Of a DNA stretch of 64,000 nt, positions 33,874-43,011 are shown one piece after another. Position 1 is the first letter of the stretch; every line of letters begins with the position of its first letter. Below the pieces are notes generated by a model. It was not told the origin of the DNA and searched no databases. It was given only the letters and a program-made list of their open reading frames with translations. Origin of the DNA: Pedobacter ginsenosidimutans (GTDB lineage: Bacteria; Bacteroidota; Bacteroidia; Sphingobacteriales; Sphingobacteriaceae). The DNA lies in the NCBI RefSeq assembly GCF_001442625.1, contig NZ_LMZQ01000014.1, forward strand, positions 1-64,000, in the 5' to 3' direction. Made by a program: the position numbers and the translations under genes.

Positions 33874-36219
33874 TTATTTATTACCCACTTCTAATTTTAT
33901 TGCACCGCTTTCCAAACCATCAGCAGAGGCCTTAATTTCGACGGTTCCGGGCATATTACCTTTAATATTGGCCATACAAACACCTTGATAGGCATGACGC
34001 TGTGTTGCTTTATACATTTCATGACTGGTTATATTGCCATTATCAACAGCATCGATAATTCCACTGCCCGAAATGGTAAACTTGATCAACTGATCCGCAT
34101 TTGGGCAAATATTTCCATTTTCATCGTAAATTTTTGCAGTTACAAAAGCCACGTCATCCCAGCTGTTACTGATTTTGTTTTTATCAACCGATAATATAAT
34201 TTTAGCTGGCACACCTGCGGTTTTAAGTTCTTCTGATGAAACTATTTTGCCTTTATTTTTACCAACCGCTTTAATACTGCCTTTCTCGAAGGTTACATCC
34301 CATAAACGTGGAGAATCATCAGTTGGTTTAGGTTTGCTGCCCAGCGATTTACCATTTAAAAAAAGTTCAACTTCTTCACAATTGCTATAAATGGCAACTT
34401 TTGCATCATCGTAAGTATCGAAATCGGTAGGTGTCCAATTGTTGATCCAGGCACCAGCGCCAGCATTATCTTCTCTGCGAACAATGTGTACAACAGGTTT
34501 CTCCGACCACCAGCTCTGGCGCTGTAAACTTTGCTGTTTCCAACTGCCAATCCTATCGAACAAACCCTGTCCATTGGTAATCTGAGGCCAATCGGCTTCT
34601 CCAAGATAATCAAAACCCGTCCAAAGGAACTGGCCTGCCATAAAAGGATTATCGCGAAGTGCCAAGTATTGCTGAATTACATGTGTATTTTCGGTGCCGA
34701 TTACTTTTAAATTCGGTTTTTGATTGTGCAGGGCTACCAATTCATTTTCACGGTAATTCTGTCCAACAACATCCATAGTTTCGGCAAACCCATTAGTGTA
34801 AACCTTCGAATTGGCCGGACGGAAAAGCGCCATGGTTACCGGACGGCTTGGATCGAGTAGGTGAATAAGATCTTGCTGATCTTCATATTTTTTGAATCCC
34901 TCCGGGCTGTTTAAATCATCATGGATTTCGTTCCCAACACTGTAAATTATGATGGATGGGTGATTACGGTCGCGCATCACCATATCGCGCGTATCGCGCT
35001 CCCACCATTCGGTAAAAAATCTATTGTAACCTTTTTCGCCATTATTTTTTGCCGAGTTCCAGGTATCGAATGTTTCATCCATCACCAAAAAGCCCAGTTG
35101 GTCGCATAAATCCAAAAATTCTGGCGCAACGGGATTATGAGCAGTTCTGATGGCGTTTACCCCTACTTCTTTCAAGCGTTCTAAACGGAATTTCCACACG
35201 CTTAACGGCACTGCTGCACCAACTGCACCACCATCATGATGCAGGCAAGCTCCTTTTAACTTAAAGTTTTCGCCATTTAACCAGAAACCTATTGCTGCAT
35301 CAAACTTAAAAGCCCTGATGCCGAAGGTATTCAACTGATCATCGATAACTTTTCCATTTACGGTTATCTTGGTTAAGGTTTTATACAAATCCGGACTTTC
35401 CAGGTTCCAAAGTTTTGGATTGGTCACAACAATATCCTGATCTACATTAATATTTTTACCCGCAGCGATGGTTTGCTTGCTCTGGGCAGTTTTAACAATT
35501 TTTCCGGCAGGATCTAAAACAGCTGTTTCTACAGTAACCTGAGTACTTTGGGCAGATTCGTTTATAAGGTTTGTTTTTACTTTAACCGTAGCTTTTTGCG
35601 TGGTAACATCTGGCGTAGTGACGTAAACACCCCAATCTGCAATATGAACGGCATCTGTTGCCACTAAACGCACATGCCTGTAAATTCCGGCACCGGTATA
35701 ATAACGCGAAGCAGGTTGTACAGTATTATCGGCTTTTACCGCAATCACATTTGTTTTGCCTTTACCAAATTTTAAGTGTTTGCTCAAATCGTAAGTAAAA
35801 CTAATATAGCCATAAGGGCGCTTGCCTAGATAAAATCCATTAATCCATACCTCACTATTGGCCATTACGCCATCAAATTCGATTGTTACTTTCTTTTTCG
35901 CAAAGCTTTCATCAAGATTGAAACTTTTGCGGTACCAACCAATGCCCGAAGGCAAATAGCCACCGCCACGGGCAGTTAAATTGGCTTTATCGTAAGTCCC
36001 TTCGATACTCCAATCGTGCGGAACATTCAATTTCCGCCATTTGGTTTGATCAAAATCAGCTTTTTCTGCGCCCTGAACATCGCCTTGATTAAAGCTCCAG
36101 TCCTGATCAAAAGGTGTTATTACCCTCGCCTGTTCTTTTACTACCTGCGATAGTGCAATTGTAGCATAGCAGCTAAACAAAAATGTAAAAATGAGAATAT
36201 ATAATCTGCTATTAGTCAT
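33874..36219 (-). CDS. Glycoside hydrolase family 2 beta-galactosidase-like enzyme
   Basis: This 781-aa secreted enzyme has the common Bacteroidetes GH2 architecture: signal peptide (about 1-25), jelly roll (WRKLNVPHDWSIEG; GIGWYRKSFNL; GVMANSEVWINGFYLGKRPYGY), Ig domain, TIM barrel and DUF4982-like plus Ig-like C-terminal domains. The acid/base Glu431 lies in YSVGNEIHD and the nucleophile Glu510 in VIGTENTH. It probably cleaves beta-linked galactose from galactan or arabinogalactan side chains. It starts 14 bp after the PL11 gene and is co-transcribed with it. Confidence 0.9.
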   Translation of the reverse strand: MTNSRLYILIFTFLFSCYATIALSQVVKEQARVITPFDQDWSFNQGDVQGAEKADFDQTKWRKLNVPHDWSIEGTYDKANLTARGGGYLPSGIGWYRKSFNLDESFAKKKVTIEFDGVMANSEVWINGFYLGKRPYGYISFTYDLSKHLKFGKGKTNVIAVKADNTVQPASRYYTGAGIYRHVRLVATDAVHIADWGVYVTTPDVTTQKATVKVKTNLINESAQSTQVTVETAVLDPAGKIVKTAQSKQTIAAGKNINVDQDIVVTNPKLWNLESPDLYKTLTKITVNGKVIDDQLNTFGIRAFKFDAAIGFWLNGENFKLKGACLHHDGGAVGAAVPLSVWKFRLERLKEVGVNAIRTAHNPVAPEFLDLCDQLGFLVMDETFDTWNSAKNNGEKGYNRFFTEWWERDTRDMVMRDRNHPSIIIYSVGNEIHDDLNSPEGFKKYEDQQDLIHLLDPSRPVTMALFRPANSKVYTNGFAETMDVVGQNYRENELVALHNQKPNLKVIGTENTHVIQQYLALRDNPFMAGQFLWTGFDYLGEADWPQITNGQGLFDRIGSWKQQSLQRQSWWSEKPVVHIVRREDNAGAGAWINNWTPTDFDTYDDAKVAIYSNCEEVELFLNGKSLGSKPKPTDDSPRLWDVTFEKGSIKAVGKNKGKIVSSEELKTAGVPAKIILSVDKNKISNSWDDVAFVTAKIYDENGNICPNADQLIKFTISGSGIIDAVDNGNITSHEMYKATQRHAYQGVCMANIKGNMPGTVEIKASADGLESGAIKLEVGNK

Positions 36220-36233
36220 AGTTTCGGATTCGT

Positions 36234-38081
36234 TTATTTTTTCGGTTCTATCAAAGTAATGTTAGGTTTTGGTGCTTTCTTCATACCAAAACCGAAATAG
36301 AAACCCGTATGCGGCGGCTGATTATAGCCATCGTTTTGCCAGGCAATACTTAAACGGTACTGTGGATCGTGCATTAAGGTATAGTTGCGGTATTCGGTCG
36401 GAATAGTGGTGCTGTAAATCCTTAAACTTTGATTATCCTCGGCTCTTAAAATCAATTCTTCGCGCCAATCGCCAAAAATATCGGCACTTAAAGCCGGGGT
36501 AGATTTAGTTCCGTTGTTAGAAACAGCTCCATTTGCCGTAAAAAGCCTCCCCACATTGTACTTATCTATACGGTTGCCATCTAAAAGTTCCCTTGATAAA
36601 TCACCATCCCAATAAATTAAAAAATTGGTCGATCGGGGCTGATTACCGATCCGATTGCCCTTGATATCAAATAATCCATTCGATCCCGACCACCACATCT
36701 GTGCGCCAAAACGGGTATTATCGATATTATCGGCTACTCCTCTGCCCACATCTTCATCTTGCGATCCTTCCCATAATATTTTGCCCGTTTTAGCATCATA
36801 AACCGCAGCTCCTGGGCCTTTTGTACCTTCTTCTATTTCGTGTACACCAAAAACCTCCAAACCTGGGTGTTCCGGATCAAGGTCTGAAACATGAATGGCA
36901 TCGCCATGCCTTAAGCCCGTAGTGTACAATCCCTTTCCATTATCATCTACACACATCGAACCGTAAATAATTTCGTCTTTTCCGTCCTGGTCTACGTCAG
37001 CAACGGTTAGGTTATGGTTTCCCTGCCCAGAAAAAGGGTTTTTACTATCCTTACTATCAAATACCCATCTGGAAGTTAGTTTGCCATTACGCCAGTCCCA
37101 GGCCGCCAAAACCGTTCTGCCATAATAACCCCGGCACATCACCACACTTGGATGGATCCCATCCAAATAGGCCACGCAGGCGTTGAACCGATCTACACGG
37201 TTACCCGTATTATCGTTTTTTCCATTGCCACCTCTACCACCCCAGGCGCCAATATTGCCACGGGCAGGAATATAATCTGTTGTGGCTAATGCCTCTCCGG
37301 TTTTACCACTAAATACGGTTAAAAATTCAGGACCATCCAATATTTTACCGTTCGGGTTACGCCAATCTTTAGTCGCATTGCCAATTACTTTCCCCTTGCC
37401 ATCTACTGTTCCGTCGGCAGTTTTACATACCATTTCGGCAATGCCGTCACCATCCAGATCGTACACCATAAATTGGGTGTAATGGGCCCCTTCGCGAATA
37501 TTTTTTCCCAAATTAATCTCCCACAAAAAAGTTCCATCTAATTTATAGGCCTGAAAAATCGGCGGATCGGTGATACCATTTGATGAGTTATCCCTGCTCC
37601 GGCCAGTTTGGTGCAATACAATTTCATATTCACCATCTCCATCTAAATCGCCTACCGAAGCATCGTTAGGCGTGTAACCCCCTGGTGTTTTTAAAGGAAT
37701 GGTTAAATATTGCTGAATAGGTGGCTTGGCTGCCAACGTAAAAGACTTACTGGCTGCCAATTCACTGCCTTTTAAAATGGGTTTTACAAAATAGCTGTTC
37801 GGAAGATCGAATTTAACCCCCGCATCTACAAAATTAGTGCTCTTGGTAATGGGATCGTGATTGAGTTTTATGGCTTCATTATTTCCGCTTTTGCGGTACA
37901 GGTTAAAAGCAATGTCATCGGCATCGGTACCCAACATCCGCCAGCCTATATAAACAGAATCGCTATTTTGTCGTATAGCAATTACACCACGTCCCAATTT
38001 TTCCATTTGGCGCTGAGCGAAAAGCTGTGTAGCAAAGAACAAGCTGATCATGAAGCAGGAAACTGTAATGGTTTTGATCAT
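36234..38081 (-). CDS. Rhamnogalacturonan lyase, polysaccharide lyase family 11
   Basis: This 615-aa eight-bladed propeller lyase cuts the rhamnogalacturonan I backbone by beta-elimination, like YesW and YesX. A signal peptide spans about 1-22 (MIKTITVSCFMISLFFATQLFAQ). Calcium-binding DxDxDG-type repeats are visible: VGDLDGDGEYEI, VYDLDGDGIAEMV and VADVDQDGKDEI. Other family segments are AWGGRGGNGKND, CVAYLDGIHPSVVMCRGYYGR and SADIFGDWREELILR. The products feed the GH105 enzyme. The gene lies 44 bp after the MG2-domain gene. Confidence 0.95.
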   Translation of the reverse strand: MIKTITVSCFMISLFFATQLFAQRQMEKLGRGVIAIRQNSDSVYIGWRMLGTDADDIAFNLYRKSGNNEAIKLNHDPITKSTNFVDAGVKFDLPNSYFVKPILKGSELAASKSFTLAAKPPIQQYLTIPLKTPGGYTPNDASVGDLDGDGEYEIVLHQTGRSRDNSSNGITDPPIFQAYKLDGTFLWEINLGKNIREGAHYTQFMVYDLDGDGIAEMVCKTADGTVDGKGKVIGNATKDWRNPNGKILDGPEFLTVFSGKTGEALATTDYIPARGNIGAWGGRGGNGKNDNTGNRVDRFNACVAYLDGIHPSVVMCRGYYGRTVLAAWDWRNGKLTSRWVFDSKDSKNPFSGQGNHNLTVADVDQDGKDEIIYGSMCVDDNGKGLYTTGLRHGDAIHVSDLDPEHPGLEVFGVHEIEEGTKGPGAAVYDAKTGKILWEGSQDEDVGRGVADNIDNTRFGAQMWWSGSNGLFDIKGNRIGNQPRSTNFLIYWDGDLSRELLDGNRIDKYNVGRLFTANGAVSNNGTKSTPALSADIFGDWREELILRAEDNQSLRIYSTTIPTEYRNYTLMHDPQYRLSIAWQNDGYNQPPHTGFYFGFGMKKAPKPNITLIEPKK

Positions 38082-38125
38082 GGTTTATGTACAATCTTAA
38101 TTAAAAAATATAATCGATTCATGAT

Positions 38126-40528
38126 TTATTGAACTTTATAGCCTGTTTTCGCCGATACGGCCACTCCTTTGTCGGTAATTCCATCGGCTTTGATCAAAAT
38201 GTCGGCTTTGTTATCTCCGTTGAAATAGGTGATAGTTGCTTCGCCATTTTCGTTGGTTTTTACAGCTGGTACCCAGAAAATAGTAGTACGTAAATCTTTA
38301 TTCGGTGTTGCCGGACTGCTATAATTAGGCGAATAAAAAGTCCTTGCGGCATAATAACCGTTTAAATTGAGGTTCAGCAAATCTAAATTTGGTCCACGCA
38401 AGGCCTCATCTTTCAAATTTAGGCTAATCAGGTACACATCTTTTCCAGTGCTATTTAATAAATGCTGAATTCTAACCTGATTAATCTGATCCATGGTTAA
38501 ACTGTAATAATCTAAGCGTTCGGTAAAGAGTTCTTCTCTGTTGTTAACTTTAATCACCGGCCTAACTTTTTTTCCATTGGCAATAAAGGTGACCCCTTCA
38601 TTCCCCAGACTATCGTTTTCTTCTGCCGGATAACTTCCTTTAGCCTTTGTTAACAGAAAATGCTCCAATCCCTTGTAAGAATAATCGGCTGCTGTAATGT
38701 TAAAAACTTCCTCGGGATAACCAAATGAGGTAAGTACATCCTGAAACAGAACCACCTTGTTATTTTGAGCAGCTTTAATCTCAATATCGTTAAGACTGAT
38801 CGAATCGCCAAACTTGTAAGTCCGGTTATAATCCATACGTTTACCGATTTCTACATTCAGGGTGTTCGAAATTCCAGATGAAATCGTTTTTAACGGCGCT
38901 AAATTTAAAGGTTTAATCAGCGTATCGATCTGCAGCCAACCACCCTTTTTTCCTTTATCATCTTTGGATGAAATTTTTACCGTTTGATTGCCATACCAAC
39001 TGAGTCCATCCAGAAAATAACGTCCGCTCTGATCGGTTTTCGTAGTGTAGATTTTATTGCCAGTAAAGTTGGATCCAAACAGGGTAATATTCATGTTCGG
39101 AATGGGTTTATCGGCCAGTTTCTCTCTTACCATTCCTTTAATTGTGATGCCAGGCTCAGGCAAATAGCTTATTTTAATAGCCGAATCGGCCAGTTTTCTC
39201 CAGATATAATCTCTCCAGCCCTGGGTAAGCAACAATAAGTCGAGCTGTTTTAAACGAGATGGATTTTTAGCATCAAAATATTGTGCAGCGTTTTTAATAT
39301 CTCCCTTTACTTCCGATTGCAGCATCAGATACGAAACAATATCATTTCCATCATCTGGAATAAGTCCATCAACAGCAGCTAAGGAAAATGCTGTTTTAGC
39401 TGGCTGACCAAGAAAATTGGTCGCTTTTACCTTAATAAGCACTTTCTCTCTTGGTTTATAAGCTGCTTTGTTTGGGGTAATTGAGAAATTGACCTTATTT
39501 TCGTCTTGTATAAAAATAAGCCGTTCACAATTAGGCCTGTTCTGTTCATCGAGCAGGGTTATGCTTGCAATACCATTCGGAAAACCTTTTGTTGGGATAG
39601 ATACTGATACTATAGCTTTACTTAATTTGATCGATCCGGAATAAATATTATCGCCCGCATGTTTAATTACCAGCGAAATGCTTTTATCCTTCAACTCGCC
39701 GAACATTAACGCGTTGGCACTAATACTTGCTTTGATATTTAAAGAATCAGTAGTGACATGTAATGAGAGGCCTTTTTTAAGACTTACGGGCATTTCCGAC
39801 GAAAATTTTTCTTTGCCATAAAATCCTTCAACCTTATATTTCTCATCAGTTTTGGGTGTAAAAGCGAAAATGCCCATTCCCGCATCGGTACTTTGAAAAG
39901 TAGTTACGGTATCTCCTTTTGATGAGATTACACTTCCTGTGGCTTTAACCCCATTTCCAATATCATCATTGGTTTTAAAGGCTACAATACTGGTTAATCC
40001 TTCAACCAGCGATCCACCTTCAGGGAAAAAGGCAATCGATTTTTTCGAATTGGAAACATCGTTTTTTTTGACCGGATTTCGGGTAAAATAAGAAGCGTTT
40101 TCAATAATATTATTGCTAATGTGGATCCGTTTTTGAAAAACAAAATCATCGCCAAAGTTTCGCATCCAATTGGTGTAAGCCCTAATGGCGTACCAACCAG
40201 AAGGAATAGAATCTTTCAGTTTAAAATCTCCCTTTCCCAGTCCACCATCCAACCTGATCATTTTCCGGTCTAAAACTTCCGATTTTGGCGAAAGCAGCTC
40301 CACATATAAATTATTACTGGTAGCGGTTAAACTGCTGCTTTTTCCATTTACCAAATAGGCGCTAAACCATACATCTTCGCCAGTGCTGTAATAACTGCGG
40401 TCTACCTGTAGGTATGATTTCTCAAAAAAGAGTTTAACCGATTGTTTATCTGTAGCTTTTTGTTGCGCCGAACCACAAAGTGTTGCTGCACTTAAAAAGC
40501 CAAGCAAAGTATATTTTTTAAGATTCAT
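38126..40528 (-). CDS. MG2/alpha-2-macroglobulin-like protein of unknown function
   Basis: This 800-aa secreted protein starts, in my choice, at 40528 (MNLKKYTLLGFLSAATLCGSAQ, a clear signal peptide). The frame can be extended to 40627 but that region looks non-coding. An MG2 macroglobulin-type domain is near the N terminus (YLQVDRSYYSTGEDVWFSAYLV). A second bait-like region has FSLAAVDGLIPDDGND, a carboxypeptidase-regulatory-like sandwich follows (IKGMVREKLADKPIPNMNITL), and the C terminus ends with an A2M-like strand set (TTIFWVPAVKTNENGEATI). No thioester Cys-Gly-Glu-Gln motif was found. It leads the operon with PL11, GH2 and CE12 behind a CAGGAT-type promoter. Its job is unknown; a cell-surface or envelope protein that helps glycan capture is one guess. 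Confidence 0.7.
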   Translation of the reverse strand: MNLKKYTLLGFLSAATLCGSAQQKATDKQSVKLFFEKSYLQVDRSYYSTGEDVWFSAYLVNGKSSSLTATSNNLYVELLSPKSEVLDRKMIRLDGGLGKGDFKLKDSIPSGWYAIRAYTNWMRNFGDDFVFQKRIHISNNIIENASYFTRNPVKKNDVSNSKKSIAFFPEGGSLVEGLTSIVAFKTNDDIGNGVKATGSVISSKGDTVTTFQSTDAGMGIFAFTPKTDEKYKVEGFYGKEKFSSEMPVSLKKGLSLHVTTDSLNIKASISANALMFGELKDKSISLVIKHAGDNIYSGSIKLSKAIVSVSIPTKGFPNGIASITLLDEQNRPNCERLIFIQDENKVNFSITPNKAAYKPREKVLIKVKATNFLGQPAKTAFSLAAVDGLIPDDGNDIVSYLMLQSEVKGDIKNAAQYFDAKNPSRLKQLDLLLLTQGWRDYIWRKLADSAIKISYLPEPGITIKGMVREKLADKPIPNMNITLFGSNFTGNKIYTTKTDQSGRYFLDGLSWYGNQTVKISSKDDKGKKGGWLQIDTLIKPLNLAPLKTISSGISNTLNVEIGKRMDYNRTYKFGDSISLNDIEIKAAQNNKVVLFQDVLTSFGYPEEVFNITAADYSYKGLEHFLLTKAKGSYPAEENDSLGNEGVTFIANGKKVRPVIKVNNREELFTERLDYYSLTMDQINQVRIQHLLNSTGKDVYLISLNLKDEALRGPNLDLLNLNLNGYYAARTFYSPNYSSPATPNKDLRTTIFWVPAVKTNENGEATITYFNGDNKADILIKADGITDKGVAVSAKTGYKVQ

Positions 40529-40686
40529 AGTTCTTTTATCAAGTAGTGAGCCAGCCATTTTGCACATAAAAGCCCTACTGAATAAAATAGTCAATATTTT
40601 AATATTGAAGAAACGAAGGCTCATCATGTGTTATTGGTTAGTGGATCATAACAGCTGCTGGGTAGCAGCCATTGAATGATTCATGT

Positions 40687-40731
40687 CGAATGTAAATAGT
40701 ATATCTTTAAGGTGCATCCTGTAGTATCCTG
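40687..40731 (-). promoter_or_regulatory. Direct-repeat operator and promoter box for the MG2-PL11 operon
   Basis: On the minus strand CAGGAT occurs at 40731-40726 and 40721-40716 with ACTA between. TACATTCG, seven of eight to TAnnTTTG, starts at 40694, 27 bases after the start of the second repeat. The site lies in the gap between divergent operons and might also act on the plus-strand GH51 operon. An unrelated inverted repeat (TCTCAA/TTGAGA) is at 40834-40852. Confidence 0.7.
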
Positions 40732-40994
40732 CTTTTTGACGATGACAATATGTTATAGGAAAGATTTTAAAGGTTTCTGCTCAATAAATTTTAAACATCA
40801 AGTAAAAAGTTACTTTACTAAACCCTTTTACTATCTCAATCGATATTTGAGATGCTTGTATCATTTTCCCAAATGCTAAGATTGTAGAATTTACCAACAA
40901 AATCATGGATGGACAAAAAAATAAATGTTTAGATAACGTTTATTATTTTAAATATTTTACTTTTACCATTAGGATCTTCCAAATATTAAACCGT

Positions 40995-42998
40995 ATGAAA
41001 TTAAATTACCCTGTAAAAAGTGTGTTTTCGGCATGCATAGCGTATGCAACAATTGGAATCGGATGCATTTCCGAAGTACAGGCACAAACTGCAAAAGTGA
41101 TCAAAGTTAAAACAGACCATTCCATTGCCAAGGTACAGCCTAACATGTGGGGCGTTTTTTTTGAAGACATCAACTTTGGCGCCGATGGTGGCATTTATGC
41201 CGAACTGATCAAAAACCGCTCTTTCGAATTTGCAAAACCGCTAATGGGCTGGACTTTCCAACCAAAAAAACCACAGGAAGGCGAAATATTGGTGGTGAAC
41301 CGAAAAGAGGTGAATACCGCCAATCCACGATATTTGCAGGTAAAAAAACAAACCGGCGATTTTGAGCTTGTAAATGAAGGCTTTAAAGGCATTGGCGTAA
41401 AAAAAGGCCTGCGTTACGATTTTTCTGTGATGTACCGTCAATCAACTCCTGGGGTTAAACTTGTGCTATTACTAAAAGATGCAAACAATAAAGTTATCGG
41501 ACAGGGAAGTTTAACACCCGACCAAACCGGTAACGACTGGAAAAAACAATCAGCAAGTTTTACCGCGACAGAAACCGACCCAAAAGCAAAATTTGCTATT
41601 GGGTTTCAGGGAAAAGGGAATATCGATCTGGATATGATTTCGTTATTTCCCAGCGACACCTGGAAAAACCGCCCGCAGGGATTAAGGGCCGATATGGTAC
41701 AGTTACTTGCTGATATGAAACCTGGTTTTATCCGCTTCCCTGGCGGCTGCATTGTAGAAGGCACCGACCTGGCCAATCGTTATCAATGGAAAAAAACCAT
41801 CGGCCCGATTGAAAACAGACAACTGTTAATGAACCGCTGGAATACGGAATTTGCCCACCGCCCCGCACCTGATTATTACCAGAGTTTTGGTTTGGGCTTT
41901 TTCGAATATTTCCAACTGGCAGAAGATATAGGTTCTGATGCGCTACCGATATTAAACTGTGGCATGGCCTGTCAGTTTAATTCAGCGGAAGTAGCCTCTC
42001 TTGACGAACTCGATCCTTATGTACAGGATGCTTTAGATCTGATCGAATTTGCCAATGGCGATGTGACAACCAAATGGGGAAAAATGAGGGCAGATCTTGG
42101 CCATCCAAAACCTTTCAATTTAAAAATGATGGGTGTTGGAAACGAAAACTGGGGCCCACAGTACCTGGAAAGGCTGGCGATTTTCACTAAAGCCATAAAA
42201 GCCAAGTATCCCGATTTTAAACTGATCAACAGCTCTGGTACCGATCCCGAAGGCGACCGTTTTAATTTGTTGAACACAACTTTAAGAAGCAATAATGCCG
42301 ATTTTATAGATGAACACTATTACCGCCCTGCCGATTGGTTTTTAAAAAATGCCGGCCGTTACGATAATTACCCAAGAAACGGAACCAAGATTTTTGTTGG
42401 CGAATACGCCGTACATGCAGACAATAGTATAGTTGGAAGTAACCGCAACAACTGGCAAAGTGCTTTAGCTTCGGCCTCGTTGATGACAGGTTTGGAGCGC
42501 AATGCCGACGTGGTACAGATGGCCTCTTATGCCCCGCTTTTCGCCCATATCGATGCCTGGCAATGGGCTCCCGATATGATCTGGGTAGATAACCTGAAAT
42601 CGTACGGAACACCTGATTATTATGTACAGAAACAGTTTTCTACGAATAAAGGAACCGATGTAATTTCGATTACGCTTGACGAGAAGAACATTATCGGTCA
42701 GGATGGCCTTTACGCATCTGCAGTAACCGATCAGGCAAAAAAAGAACTGATCATTAAAATTGCGAACAACTCCGATCAGGCACAAAATATTGATTTCGAC
42801 CTGGAAGGAAAAATGAAACTGAAGAGTAAGGCCACCAAAGAGGAAATAGCGAACAGTAACCTAAATCAACTCAACTCTTTCGAAAATCCCCAAGCGGTTA
42901 GTCCACAAAAAAGCGCTATTAACCTAAAAGGCAAAAAACTCAACATCACTTTAAAACCTTATTCTTTTAACGTTATCAAAATTCCATTTAACCAATAG
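40995..42998 (+). CDS. Alpha-L-arabinofuranosidase, GH51 (with N-terminal CBM-like domain)
   Basis: I start this 667-aa protein at 40995 (MKLNYPVKSVFSACIAYATI, then a cleavage region ending VQAQ), because the 30 residues upstream of it to 40905 look non-coding. It releases arabinofuranose from arabinan or arabinoxylan. A CBM4_9-like beta-sandwich is inserted at about 65-190. The TIM barrel has FIRFPGGCIVEG, acid/base Glu384 in GVGNENWGP and nucleophile Glu470 in FVGEYAV. A C-terminal beta-sandwich ends the protein. It leads a three-gene operon with a second GH51 13 bp downstream. Confidence 0.92.
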   Translation: MKLNYPVKSVFSACIAYATIGIGCISEVQAQTAKVIKVKTDHSIAKVQPNMWGVFFEDINFGADGGIYAELIKNRSFEFAKPLMGWTFQPKKPQEGEILVVNRKEVNTANPRYLQVKKQTGDFELVNEGFKGIGVKKGLRYDFSVMYRQSTPGVKLVLLLKDANNKVIGQGSLTPDQTGNDWKKQSASFTATETDPKAKFAIGFQGKGNIDLDMISLFPSDTWKNRPQGLRADMVQLLADMKPGFIRFPGGCIVEGTDLANRYQWKKTIGPIENRQLLMNRWNTEFAHRPAPDYYQSFGLGFFEYFQLAEDIGSDALPILNCGMACQFNSAEVASLDELDPYVQDALDLIEFANGDVTTKWGKMRADLGHPKPFNLKMMGVGNENWGPQYLERLAIFTKAIKAKYPDFKLINSSGTDPEGDRFNLLNTTLRSNNADFIDEHYYRPADWFLKNAGRYDNYPRNGTKIFVGEYAVHADNSIVGSNRNNWQSALASASLMTGLERNADVVQMASYAPLFAHIDAWQWAPDMIWVDNLKSYGTPDYYVQKQFSTNKGTDVISITLDEKNIIGQDGLYASAVTDQAKKELIIKIANNSDQAQNIDFDLEGKMKLKSKATKEEIANSNLNQLNSFENPQAVSPQKSAINLKGKKLNITLKPYSFNVIKIPFNQ

Positions 42999-43011
42999 AT
43001 TTAACGAGATC

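Noticed and set aside
40529..40627. A 33-residue N-terminal extension of the MG2-domain protein
   Set aside because: The extension puts a long sequence before a perfect signal peptide. The start at 40528 gives a normal secretion signal.
40905..40994. A 30-residue N-terminal extension of the first GH51 protein
   Set aside because: The sequence is AT-biased and not protein-like, while the ATG at 40995 starts directly at a signal peptide.
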